Source of the DNA: JAGXTF01 sp038317095
Lineage (GTDB): Bacteria > Bacteroidota > Bacteroidia > NS11-12g > UBA955
DNA: 64,000 nt
Reading direction: 5' to 3'
NCBI GenBank assembly: GCA_038317095.1
Contig: JBBQBB010000007.1
Location: 21,777-85,776, forward strand
The notes beneath the pieces were generated by a model. The model worked only from the letters and a program-made list of their open reading frames with translations. It did not search any database and was not told the origin of the DNA. The translations under genes were made by a program, and so were the position numbers. Shown here one piece after another: positions 47,538-56,553 of the stretch (its first letter is position 1; every line of letters starts with the position of its first letter).

Positions 47538-49614
47538 TTAATTCAATATTCCCCATTTCCCGTTGTATTTGGCCCAAATTATTTGGTTTTCTCCGCATTT
47601 ATAGGCTTCCAAAAGAGCTGGCGTCTTTGTTCCGTCAGGCCATATTATCCCCCAAAACTGATTGACTTTGTATGCATACGCGCCCTCTCTACCATAATCA
47701 GGAACAATGTTATTAGAGCCATCTTTTAAAATATCATCGCCATTTGCATTTACCATAAATTTATATATCCCCCTGGTAAGTAAAAGGTCTACATATTCTG
47801 TAAGATGAAAGAATCATAATAATCGGAATTGTGAAACGGCAACTGAAATATATTCAAAACACAATATCCTAATTTATTTTTAAAAACAGCGTGGTTTCCT
47901 AGATAAATAGTGGTATCGAATACCATTGGTAAAATCAAACTATCAGGTTCCATAAGTACACCCTTTTTCTGGTTTTTTGAATTGATAAAAGCAATTTATT
48001 GCTTCTGCGGTATTCTGCATCTTCAATATGGTGATTTGCTGGAATGCGGTAATTTAATGCTGCATAATGGTCAATACTATCCACGATTTTTAATTGGCTG
48101 AAGGTTGAGTAAATCATTTTGAATTTCCCTCTAACAAATGCTACAGTTTGGCTCTGTTTAAAGGGGAATAAAATGGAATCATACACATTGGATACAATAC
48201 TTTCTTCTTTTATATCACACAAACCTATTTTCCCTTTTTTAAAGGAAATTAGTGGCCTTTGCAAACGAACATCTCGTCTGCGCATACGCAATCTCCACTC
48301 ATCAAAATCAGGGAAAAAATGAAGACTATCATATTTGTAAGTCATAGCAGTTCCAGAGTTTAAATGAAAGAAAGCTTGTTTTTTTCCATTCGAAATTATT
48401 GCAATGCTATCCCTGTAGCGGATAAATGTAGCCTTTTTAATCCTTGTTATTTTTTTTGAATCGGTCTCGTATGAAACTAGTTTTTTGTTTATTTCAGCCA
48501 AGAAATAGTGCAATTCCGTGTTGGTGAAAATAGATGTAAATGAATCTTGTAAAAGCAAAAATTTTGCTACATCAAATAAAAACCAAAGACCATTTTTGCG
48601 CTATAAAATATATTTTTCCTGCATGCTAAATCTAGCAGAATCATAATCTAAATTCAATATCAATTTCCAATGCATATCGCAAATGCCATATTTTTTAGCA
48701 GGGGTATAAATGAGCCGGATACTATGGGAATTGAGCCCATTCAGAATTGATATCTCTGGCATGATGCGGTTTCCCAAGGTATCTATGACATAAACAAAAT
48801 TATTATTCTTCCTAGACATGAAAAAATTCTGATCGTAGAAAATATTTGTATACTCCACCGGAATAATAACAGAATCTGTTTTGCTAAGCATTACTCCCTT
48901 TTTATGGGGAGGCGAATTGTCATAAGCGATTTTAAATTGCTTGTGCTGGCCACAAAACTCATATCTATACCTGCTAATTTTAGCAGCTTTGTGAATGATA
49001 CCGCTTGTTCCATCGGCAATACTGTTATCGCTAATATCCCGAAATTCAGTTTTCCAATCGTTTTTTTCAGCTATTTGTTTTTTGATTGCTTTAGGTTTTT
49101 TTGTATGAAATTCTGCCAGTTTTTCTCTCTATTCATTTTTGAGAGCATCAAAAATTCCCGTTTATTTTCCTTGTTTTAAATGCACCAAAGCTTCAGAATC
49201 ATTTAGCAGCAAAGTTATATTATCGTAACTACAAGGAAAGATCTCTGTTGTTTGCTCTGTCACTTGTTCTCCATCTTGTCTCTCAAATTTACAGAGCCCC
49301 CAATATTTTTCATAACGCACCGGAATAAGCCAAAAATTAGCCACATATGGCATTCCGAAATTCTGTGGCCTAGAAACCTCCTGATAAATTGGGTACATTA
49401 TTCGACCTTGACTTAAAGAATAGTAACCAACCAAACCATCGCTATAAATCTGAAACATATCACTATCGGCGCAGCATTGGTCAAAGCTATCTAAATTGGG
49501 TTCAAGCCCACAGTTAAAGGATTCTAATTGGGCCTTCAATTTGTTGCCCATTGCACAACCGATTAGAAAGATTAATAAAAACAGCAGTTGGTATTGATTC
49601 TTAAAACCATTCAT
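47538..49614 (-). pseudogene. WG-repeat exported protein, multiply disrupted
   Basis: Starting at ATG 49614, the minus strand codes a signal peptide (MNGFKNQYQLLFLLIFLIGC) and WG-like repeats (EKYWGLCKFERQDG). The frame is broken by TAA 49162-49164, a TAG 12 codons later, and TAG 48601-48603, but the same frame continues coding after each (KKYGICDMHWKLILNLDYDS; KKGKIGLCDIKEES). After 47935 the coding moves to another frame (LPMVFDTTIYLGNHAVFKN), and near 47800 to a third, ending with FWGIIWPDGTKTP and KYNGKWGILN at 47538. At least three nonsense and two frameshift lesions therefore interrupt one gene of about 690 codons. It overlaps the GNAT gene by 4 bp (ATGA), so it was the end of that operon. 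WG-repeat proteins are of unknown function. Confidence 0.75.
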
Positions 49615-50192
49615 CCTTCAAATTTCTGGTATATTAAATTTCCAGAATGAGCAAAGATAGAATATACCAGGGTATCCAAATATTTTCCTTCAAAATAACA
49701 ATCTTCTTTGAAATGGGCTTCTTTTACAAATCCATTTTTTAAAAGTGTTTTTTGCGAGGCAATATTTTCCAACCCCACACATCCTGCAACCGAATGAAAA
49801 TGCAATGTTTGAAATCCATAGTTCAACACAGTTTGTATGGCTTCACTCATATATGCTTTTCGCCAATAACCAGGGTGTAAAAGGTAGCCAATTTCTGCCC
49901 TAGCATTGGTTTTGTCTATCTGCCAAAAACCAATCGTTCCTATTAGTTTAGAGTTCCCTTTTTCTGAAATGCCCCAGGTAATGCCTTCGTTTTTATGGAT
50001 GGCAGCTATAATAATTTGCAGCAAAGTATTTGCGTCATCCATTGTTTTTGCCAATGGCCTGGCAATGTGTTGCATAATTTGTGGGTTCGATCGCATGGCA
50101 AACAATTCGGGTAAATCTTGTTCGGTTATTTCGCGTAAAATGAGTCGTTGGGTTTGAAGTATTGGAAAAGGTAAAAAATCTAATTTTAACAT
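49611..50192 (-). CDS. GNAT acetyltransferase, RimJ/RimL type
   Basis: Acetyl-CoA dependent N-acyltransferase. The 193 residues start with the RimJ/L pattern LQTQRLILREITEQDLPELFAMR and show the WGISEKGNSKLIGTIGFW strands, AEIGYLLHPGYWRKAYMSEAI (the acetyl-CoA binding loop in the form of GYWRKAYM) and ENIASQKTLLKNGFV. The target protein or small molecule is unknown. It abuts the membrane protein gene upstream with no gap and overlaps the WG-repeat gene downstream by 4 bp. Confidence 0.9.
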   Translation of the reverse strand: MLKLDFLPFPILQTQRLILREITEQDLPELFAMRSNPQIMQHIARPLAKTMDDANTLLQIIIAAIHKNEGITWGISEKGNSKLIGTIGFWQIDKTNARAEIGYLLHPGYWRKAYMSEAIQTVLNYGFQTLHFHSVAGCVGLENIASQKTLLKNGFVKEAHFKEDCYFEGKYLDTLVYSIFAHSGNLIYQKFEG

Positions 50193-50861
50193 TTATGCTT
50201 TCGTTTTTACGAATTTGTTTAAAACTGATTTTAGAATAAAAAAACCAACAATTTCTGCAATAAGTACCATTGCGAAAAACAAATTGTCTGGATTGTATCT
50301 GCCACTCAACCAAAAATAAAATATGGCCATGGAAGCGCATATTCCACCTATAAGTGCAATGCCCCATTTGGAATAAACCACCGCTGTATAAATAGCATGG
50401 GACATTTTACCAGAAGGCGTACTATCTGGATGAATTTTGCGTAAAATATAAGCGTTCTCAAAAATATCGCAAAGCCAAGCAAATACTTGCAGCCAAGCCA
50501 AAGTTTCAAATACCGCAGGATTTATGTGCATGGTTTTGTGTGCCACATGCATGCACAACAAAAAGATACAACCATAGATTGCTGGCATAAATAAAAAATC
50601 AACAATTAATGTAAATTTTAAGGCTTTCAAACATTTTTTAATCTCCATTTCAGGCATGCGATAGATGCCATTGATTACGTTTACCATGTCTTGGGCAGAA
50701 GATGGAAATTCCAAATCCATGATGCTAAATTTATGCAAACTACCGTCGCGGGTTTTCAATTGGTTACCCAATTTTTGCATCCATAAGCCTGTAATTTGAA
50801 CAAGCGCAAAACCTACGCAAAACCAGAGCCAAGGATGATTGATAATGATATTAAATTGCAT
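50193..50861 (-). CDS. Hypothetical multi-pass membrane protein
   Basis: No family recognised. The 222 residues contain about five hydrophobic segments (near 8-25, 82-108, 118-135, 160-185 and 190-212) and a soluble part at about 30-75 between the first two. I start at ATG 50861, whose ATG lies inside the last codons of the patatin gene (11-bp overlap), a common sign of translational coupling; ATG 50888 nine codons upstream is an alternative. The coupling to a membrane patatin suggests the two products work together, perhaps in lipid metabolism, but this is inference. Confidence 0.7.
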   Translation of the reverse strand: MQFNIIINHPWLWFCVGFALVQITGLWMQKLGNQLKTRDGSLHKFSIMDLEFPSSAQDMVNVINGIYRMPEMEIKKCLKALKFTLIVDFLFMPAIYGCIFLLCMHVAHKTMHINPAVFETLAWLQVFAWLCDIFENAYILRKIHPDSTPSGKMSHAIYTAVVYSKWGIALIGGICASMAIFYFWLSGRYNPDNLFFAMVLIAEIVGFFILKSVLNKFVKTKA

Positions 50862-52356
50862 GATTGTTTGGATTAAAAGTTGAGGCATAAGTGTTGGGTT
50901 GCGTCTTTTCTATTTCTTTTTTCAGCGCTTCGCGGGTGGTTTTATAATCTTCCCAATCAAATTGCTTTAAAAAATCTGTAGCAGCCCGAGCCCCTTTTAC
51001 AAACATTTTCACTTTGTCTTCGTCCGTCATAAAAAAGTTTAACCAATTGAATTCGTACAATTGAATTTTACCAATCCCTTTTTCGTATACTTTATTTTTT
51101 AAAAGAAAATCTTTGTCATAATAATAACGAATGGTATTGAACATGCGCCCAAAATAACCACCCAAACTCCAACTTTCGGCGTCTTTGGGGTCGTCCTCTG
51201 GCTTTGTATCGTCTAGGTCGATGCCAAATGAAGGCAAGCGGGGTATGGATATTTTAGGATTGTAAAAAATGTTTATCGGAAAATTAGAAAGAATTCCGCC
51301 ATCTACAAAACGCGCGGAAACGGGGGGCTTATCTATATCAAAACGGGTCTTCCAAGCTTTTTTTATTTCATCGTTATTTATATCAATGTTGTTTATAAAA
51401 TAGCTTTCAAAAAATACGGGAATCGACATGGATGCCCGAATAAAACCCGCAGGTTGCATTGTGTTTATTTCAGTTTTGGGTTTAAATAAATCGCACATTT
51501 CTGGGAATTGAATTTTATTTTGGGTCACCAATTCGCTGGCAATAAAAGTAACGTCTCCGTTTAGTTGTGTCATGCCTTGCGTATTGTCGTGCCGTAGCTT
51601 CATACCTGCAATGCTTTGGCTGGCTTTTGCATTTAAATCAGATACATTATTCACCCCATTTTCTTTCAAGCGGTCTTTGATCCAATCGTAAAAATAATCA
51701 CCGGGATTTATGCCAAAACCTGCATTTTTTAATCTTTGGGCTAAACTGAGTAAATAATACCCAATGACACAAATGAGCACAATAAAAAAACCGGTAAGCA
51801 CAAAACTGAGTATCGTAAATCTATAGAGCCATGGATAATGATTTTCCAAGCCCAAAAGAACCACATTGGATGCGATGAGCAAACCGAACAAACCAAAAAA
51901 CAAACTGAACCACAATTTAATGCGTTTCATAAAATTGTCATTGGTAATAAAATTGCGTATAATCCACCTGGCGGCAGGATGACCGTCTACCAATTGAAAG
52001 AAATCCAAATCGCAAATCACTTTTAATATTTTTTCTGATTTTGCATCTTCCTTTTTGTCGATAGCTACCATCATGGCTGTGTTTATCGCCCCAGCGCTGG
52101 TTCCCGCAAGGCGCATAAACCGAATCCCCATTTTCTCTAAAATATAGGTATAACCCACCAACGCTATACCCAACATTCCACCACCTTTTTGTACCAAATG
52201 CACATATTGATTGCCGTTCTCATCGAGCACATCCGAGACCACAAATGGTTTTGAAGCCGCATATGCATTCATTTCTTTTAGGCATTGCTCCACTTCTGGG
52301 TGTTGCAAAAAGTTGTCAATCTCCAACTCTTTTGAATTGTCAGTGGGTTTACTCAT
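50851..52356 (-). CDS. Membrane-anchored patatin-like phospholipase
   Basis: Patatin-fold acyl hydrolase of 501 residues. The oxyanion loop KGGGMLGIALVGYTYILE is at about 57-74, the nucleophile GTSAG at 85-89 (Ser87), and the catalytic Asp352 in FVDGGILSNFP. Between nucleophile and aspartate, two strongly hydrophobic segments (about 147-170 and 179-206) form a membrane hairpin. The protein is therefore probably anchored in the inner membrane by an insertion within its catalytic domain. It is the first gene of a four-gene minus-strand unit with overlapping ends. Substrate unknown. Confidence 0.87.
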   Translation of the reverse strand: MSKPTDNSKELEIDNFLQHPEVEQCLKEMNAYAASKPFVVSDVLDENGNQYVHLVQKGGGMLGIALVGYTYILEKMGIRFMRLAGTSAGAINTAMMVAIDKKEDAKSEKILKVICDLDFFQLVDGHPAARWIIRNFITNDNFMKRIKLWFSLFFGLFGLLIASNVVLLGLENHYPWLYRFTILSFVLTGFFIVLICVIGYYLLSLAQRLKNAGFGINPGDYFYDWIKDRLKENGVNNVSDLNAKASQSIAGMKLRHDNTQGMTQLNGDVTFIASELVTQNKIQFPEMCDLFKPKTEINTMQPAGFIRASMSIPVFFESYFINNIDINNDEIKKAWKTRFDIDKPPVSARFVDGGILSNFPINIFYNPKISIPRLPSFGIDLDDTKPEDDPKDAESWSLGGYFGRMFNTIRYYYDKDFLLKNKVYEKGIGKIQLYEFNWLNFFMTDEDKVKMFVKGARAATDFLKQFDWEDYKTTREALKKEIEKTQPNTYASTFNPNNHAI

Positions 52357-52445
52357 TTTGAGGTTGATTTAAGCATAGTTAAATACAAACTTATTCATTT
52401 TTGCGAATAAAAAAAATCTAAATGTTACAAGTTGAAATTTTATTT

Positions 52446-52453
52446 TATATTTG
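52446..52453 (+). promoter_or_regulatory. Candidate -7 box for the DUF2007 gene
   Basis: TATATTTG, a perfect TAnnTTTG, ends six bases before the ATG at 52460. A TTG upstream is only 11 bp away, so the -33 element is unclear. Confidence 0.4.
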
Positions 52454-52459
52454 TAATGG

Positions 52460-52921
52460 ATGGATGAGTTACAAACCTTGATTGCATATAACCATTTGCA
52501 CGATGCTACTTTTGCAACGGGTTTATTAGAAGCAGCTGGAATTTATTATATTGTAGATGATGTTTCGGGTGCGGTGTTTAGCCAACCCAACAGGGTGCGT
52601 ATAAAAGTGTTTTCGAGGGATATGAGTCGTGCGGCTGACGTGCTGAAAACGAATGGTTTGGAGCCTTTAAAACCAAACTCAAAATCGGATTTACATGCCC
52701 CTTCAGCAGAAATCTCGGACGAGGAATTTGAGAATCGTTTTAAGTATTCGGCGTTTGCAGATCCGGAGCCAGATAGGTTGGGGTATACCGAGATGGAACC
52801 ACAACAAACACCCATCAGAGCTAGAGAGAAAAAAACATTTTTGGAAGAGAACAAATTTGTTCGTTGGATTGTGCTTTTTCTATTGATTCAGCTGGTGTTT
52901 TTTATTTTAAAACATATTTAA
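52460..52921 (+). CDS. DUF2007-domain protein with C-terminal membrane anchor
   Basis: The N-terminal 70 residues (LQTLIAYNHLHDATFATGLL, EAAGIYYIVDD, RIKVFSRDMSRAADVL) match the short DUF2007 domain, sometimes called a putative signal-transducing or PII-like fold. A charged linker with EISDEEFE follows, and residues about 132-152 form a single hydrophobic tail anchor (WIVLFLLIQLVFFILKHI). The topology is likely cytoplasmic domain, inner-membrane tail. It stands alone between divergent and same-strand neighbours, with no operon partner. Biochemical function is unknown. Confidence 0.75.
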   Translation: MDELQTLIAYNHLHDATFATGLLEAAGIYYIVDDVSGAVFSQPNRVRIKVFSRDMSRAADVLKTNGLEPLKPNSKSDLHAPSAEISDEEFENRFKYSAFADPEPDRLGYTEMEPQQTPIRAREKKTFLEENKFVRWIVLFLLIQLVFFILKHI

Positions 52922-53054
52922 ACATTTGTTGCGGAGGATATTTTTTCTCATAAATTTAAAAGACACTAAGCTTACGGGTTTTACCCTTGTTGCCTGCGTG
53001 GATAATTTCTGCTATCAAATAGTATTGCGACTAAGATAAGTAGGGAACCATTTC

Positions 53055-53068
53055 ACCTCTTCGGAGGT
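53055..53068. other. Short UUCG-loop hairpin
   Basis: ACCTC / GAGGT stem with a TTCG tetraloop, a very stable RNA hairpin type, lies about 60 bp before the helicase ATG and upstream of its predicted promoter. There is no T-run. It might end readthrough from the DUF2007 gene; its role is unknown. Confidence 0.4.
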
Positions 53069-53091
53069 CACAAATAGAGCAAACCTAACTC

Positions 53092-53122
53092 TTTGTTTTT
53101 GGTGCTGTTCTTCTTACTTTTG
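53092..53122 (+). promoter_or_regulatory. Consensus promoter directly before the helicase start codon
   Basis: TTTG (53092-53095), exactly 19 bp, then TACTTTTG (53115-53122): a perfect match to the Bacteroidota housekeeping promoter. The ATG at 53127 follows four bases later, so transcription would begin at or within a few bases of the start codon, giving a leaderless mRNA. Confidence 0.7.
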
Positions 53123-53126
53123 CGCC

Positions 53127-54962
53127 ATGGAAACCACCGATTCTATTCTCAAGAATCTGATAGATTGCATTGAGTTAGAAGAGAAGGAACAAATCAAAAG
53201 ATTTGGAGTGGATGGTGAACATACCCTAAAGAATTTAAAGGCCGAAGGGCTCGCCATACAGCCCATTTCCATTTCCAAAAAAACCTTTGGTTATGCCGAT
53301 TACCCAGAAATTTATTTTAGAATCAATTATCCCACCGAAACCAATTCATTTAGGGATGGTTCTGCCATTGAATGTTTTATTTCGGGTGAAACGCCTATCA
53401 AAGGAGTAATGCTTTTTTTGGATGGCAACAACGGTGCTTTTCGCTTGTATGCACCCGATTTTCCTGATTGGATTGAAGACCATGGAATAGGGATAAAATT
53501 GGCTCCCAACCAACGCACCAATACCATCATGAAAACGGTATTGAAAGAATTGCCAGAAAATAAAACTTTGCTTTCCCATTTCGAACGAATACATGGTTTC
53601 GCTGTTGATGAAAAACAAACGGATTTAACGAATTCACCAGCCTATAAAAACCCAAATTTGAATCGAAGCCAAAAAGAGGCGGTAAATGGAATTGTACAAA
53701 ATAAAAACGTTTGCATCATCCACGGTCCGCCTGGTACTGGCAAAACCACTACATTAATAGAAGCCATTGTGCAATTGGTGCATTTGGGTGAAAAAATACT
53801 CGTTTCAGCGCCCAGCAATGCGGCGGTAGACAACATTGCGAAAGGATTGATTTTCCAAAATTTAAATGTATTGCGTGTAGGCAACAATACAAAAATAGAC
53901 GATGAAATATTTGCGCATACCTTAGAAGGGAAAATGAACAATTCCAAAGAATTGCGAGAAATAAAAGACCTCAAAATTCGTGCAGAAGAATTCAGAAGAA
54001 TGGCGCACAAATACAAAAGAAGTTTTGGAAAAGCAGAACGCGAACAACAAAATTTGTTGTTTAAGGAAGTGAAAAATATCCGGGGTGAAATAAAAAAACT
54101 GCAAGTTTACAACGAAGATAAATTGTACGAAAATGCGCAAGTGGTTTTGGGCACACCCATCGGTTTGTACGATGCCAGTTTAAAAAAATATAAATTTGAT
54201 ACTTTGCTGGTAGACGAAGCTGGGCAATGTATTGAGCCCTTTGCATGGTGTGTTTTCCCATTGGCCAATCGCTTTGTTTTAGCAGGTGATCACCTGCAAT
54301 TACCACCCACAGTTTTAAGCAACGAGGCGGTAAAAAAAGGATTTTCTCAATCCATTTTGGAAAGTGCCATTGCCCATGTTTCCAACAATTATTTGTTGAA
54401 TGTGCAATACCGAATGCGTGAATCCATTGCGGGTTTTAGCAACGAATATTTTTACAAAGGTTTGTTAAAAACCCCCGAACATTTACAAAATATTGCACAG
54501 CATATTTGTTTTATTGATACTGCAGGTTCGGGTTTTGCAGAAACGCATGGCAATGCAGGCAATAGTTTGCAAAATGAAGGGGAATTAAAAATTGCAGAAA
54601 AAATCATTGAAACGGAATTGATGGAAGTGCAAAATATTGCTTTTATTTCTCCGTATTCTGGTCAGGTAGCTGCGGCCAAAGAATTGTTGCCAAAGAAAGT
54701 TAGAATCAATACCATTGATAGTTTTCAAGGACAAGAAAAACAGTTTGTTATTCTATCGTTGGTGCGCAGCAACGACGATGGAGAAATTGGATTTTTAAAA
54801 GATTACCGGCGCATGAATGTGGCCATTACCCGCGCCAAAGAAAAGTTATACGTCATTGGCGATAGCGCCACCATTGGTGGCGATAAATTTTACCAATTGT
54901 TTTTAGATTACATCCAAAAAAATGGAGAATACCGTTCCGTTTGGGAATATGATATATTGTAG
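53127..54962 (+). CDS. SF1B (Upf1/SMUBP2-like) DNA/RNA helicase
   Basis: Superfamily 1 helicase of the DNA2/NAM7 group. The 611 residues hold an N-terminal OB-like region (about 1-170), motif Q/I NLNRSQKEAVNG and HGPPGTGKTTTLIEA, motif Ia APSNAAVDNI, a helical insertion (about 265-335), motif II VDEAGQCIEP, motif III LAGDHLQLPPT, motif IV QYRM, motif V INTIDSFQGQE and motif VI NVAITRAKEKLYVIG. These are full and intact. Bacterial members are little studied; roles in RNA or DNA-end metabolism are inferred from eukaryotic relatives. Single gene with its own strong promoter. Confidence 0.92.
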   Translation: METTDSILKNLIDCIELEEKEQIKRFGVDGEHTLKNLKAEGLAIQPISISKKTFGYADYPEIYFRINYPTETNSFRDGSAIECFISGETPIKGVMLFLDGNNGAFRLYAPDFPDWIEDHGIGIKLAPNQRTNTIMKTVLKELPENKTLLSHFERIHGFAVDEKQTDLTNSPAYKNPNLNRSQKEAVNGIVQNKNVCIIHGPPGTGKTTTLIEAIVQLVHLGEKILVSAPSNAAVDNIAKGLIFQNLNVLRVGNNTKIDDEIFAHTLEGKMNNSKELREIKDLKIRAEEFRRMAHKYKRSFGKAEREQQNLLFKEVKNIRGEIKKLQVYNEDKLYENAQVVLGTPIGLYDASLKKYKFDTLLVDEAGQCIEPFAWCVFPLANRFVLAGDHLQLPPTVLSNEAVKKGFSQSILESAIAHVSNNYLLNVQYRMRESIAGFSNEYFYKGLLKTPEHLQNIAQHICFIDTAGSGFAETHGNAGNSLQNEGELKIAEKIIETELMEVQNIAFISPYSGQVAAAKELLPKKVRINTIDSFQGQEKQFVILSLVRSNDDGEIGFLKDYRRMNVAITRAKEKLYVIGDSATIGGDKFYQLFLDYIQKNGEYRSVWEYDIL

Positions 54963-55000
54963 GTGGTGATAATTGATAACCTGATGCCAGCGTTCAGTTT

Positions 55001-55018
55001 GTCGGTGTTGCCACTGAC
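55001..55018. repeat. GTCGGTG-type hairpin repeat, copy 1
   Basis: GTCGGTG / CACTGAC around a TTGC loop, enclosed by CCAGC...GCTGG. It lies between the helicase and the small T9SS gene and matches the element at 56502-56521. Confidence 0.6.
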
Positions 55019-55221
55019 CTGCTGGCTAAATACTTTTTATAAAACAATTTGCAAGCTAATATTGCGAATAAATGTGAACTTTCTCTTCGCTTTCCTGGTA
55101 GATGAAAATACAACGTGTAATAAAAAATGACCCAAGGGTGATGCGTTTCATTGAATTATATGACGGTTGAATGCAATACTTTTGTTATTTTTGTTTTTCA
55201 AAAAAATGTAAATATTTGCAA

Positions 55222-56400
55222 ATGCGAAAAAAATTATACTTTATTTTTATTTTGGGAATATATTTTTGGCAGCTCAATGCAGCGCATATTATGGGTTGCT
55301 ATTTGTCTTATAGTTTTCGCTATCGAATCAATAATGGTAATTCGTCAGTTTATCAGTTGCAATTGCGCGTATTTAGGGATTTTACTAATGACGGAACCTT
55401 CAACCAAGTGTTTAGCCCAAATGATGCAATTGTTTGTGCCTATAACCCTGATGGTGTCTTATTTGGCTCGGTAAGCCTAAATCGCTACTCTGAGAAATTG
55501 TATACACCATCAAGCACAGGGTGCAGCCAATCTGATTGGGTCTGTGCAGCAGAATGCATTTATGTAGGCGAAGTTACTTTGCCCAACAATACAATTGGTT
55601 ATAAATTGGAATGGAAACGGTGTTGCAGGTCAATTGCCCAAAATGTAAAGCATAATAATGGGAATTCTTATCAAGGCTTTACTGCCAGTTGTAACATTCC
55701 AAAGGGAGAATATAAAAACAGCACACCTATACTTGAATATTCTGCTATCAAAACCATATGCCTAAATGATACTTCAATATTTAAACTTAATACCCATGAT
55801 TTAGATGGGGACTCCATCAGTTTTCATTTTGTAACACCAATCCAAGGATTGGATATGTCTAATTCATCTGTTGTTGTGTGTGATGCTCTGCAAATAGGAA
55901 AAACTCCAATAGATTATGCCATTGGGTATTCATTCCAAAACCCATTCGGCGCTGGCGGATTGGTAATTCTAGATTCCGTAAATAACAATATTACTTTTTT
56001 TTCTAAGCAAACGGGTTTATTCAATTTTGCTTTTGAAATGGAGGAATGGCGAAACGGGAGTTTAATAAATACAACGATAATTACCGAAACTTTATTCATT
56101 GGTGATTTGCAAACACTCCCATGTAAAGGAAAATTTAGCCCGCTGCCAATAATAATAAATCCTGTAAGTGATTTACAAATTCGTCTTTCCCAAAACCCCA
56201 CCACAGATTATTTTTATATTGAAGTCAATGACAACATTCAAATTCGTTGGCAACTTTATAATGCCGTAGGACAAAAAGTAAATTGGGGAAGCGGCTATGT
56301 AGGTGCCACCATTGATACACGGCTACTGCCGCCCGCCACTTATTTTCTAAAAGCCCATGCAGGGGATAAACAAGAGATTTTTAAATTGATCGTTTTGTAA
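55222..56400 (+). CDS. Small T9SS-secreted protein
   Basis: The 392 residues start at ATG 55222 with a signal peptide (MRKKLYFIFILGIYFWQL, then NAAHIMG); an upstream ATG at 55171 would add an unlikely cysteine-rich stretch. The N-terminal domain, with AHIMGCYLSYSFRYR and LRVFRDFTNDGTF, resembles the common Bacteroidota secreted domain with a SHxxGGxxxY opening and a YRDC-like motif. The C-terminal 70 residues (LQIRLSQNPTTDYFYIEV, RWQLYNAVGQKV, ATYFLKAHAGD) form a type A T9SS sorting domain. Function unknown, probably cell-surface. Hairpin repeats of one family flank it on both sides. Confidence 0.85.
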   Translation: MRKKLYFIFILGIYFWQLNAAHIMGCYLSYSFRYRINNGNSSVYQLQLRVFRDFTNDGTFNQVFSPNDAIVCAYNPDGVLFGSVSLNRYSEKLYTPSSTGCSQSDWVCAAECIYVGEVTLPNNTIGYKLEWKRCCRSIAQNVKHNNGNSYQGFTASCNIPKGEYKNSTPILEYSAIKTICLNDTSIFKLNTHDLDGDSISFHFVTPIQGLDMSNSSVVVCDALQIGKTPIDYAIGYSFQNPFGAGGLVILDSVNNNITFFSKQTGLFNFAFEMEEWRNGSLINTTIITETLFIGDLQTLPCKGKFSPLPIIINPVSDLQIRLSQNPTTDYFYIEVNDNIQIRWQLYNAVGQKVNWGSGYVGATIDTRLLPPATYFLKAHAGDKQEIFKLIVL

Positions 56401-56501
56401 CCCTATTTACCTATTTATTGTGAAAGTATAATAGCCTATTTATCGAGAATTTAACTTCCAATTCTTCTGCGTAATTTTAACATTGTGTGCTTTTTCCCCC
56501 A

Positions 56502-56521
56502 GGTGGGTGTTGCCACCGACC
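56502..56521. repeat. GTCGGTG-type hairpin repeat, copy 2
   Basis: GGTGGGTG / CACCGACC around a TTGC loop, one mismatch in eight pairs. It shares GGTGTTGCCAC and the nearby AGCG sequence with the copy at 55001, on the other side of the small T9SS gene. Confidence 0.6.
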
Positions 56522-56553
56522 CCTTACAACAGCGTTTTTTAAACCCAACTATT

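Noticed and set aside
54963..55221. Possible RNA gene between the helicase and the T9SS gene
   Set aside because: Only the short repeat hairpin is seen; there is no tRNA-like cloverleaf, terminator or promoter pair to support an RNA gene.
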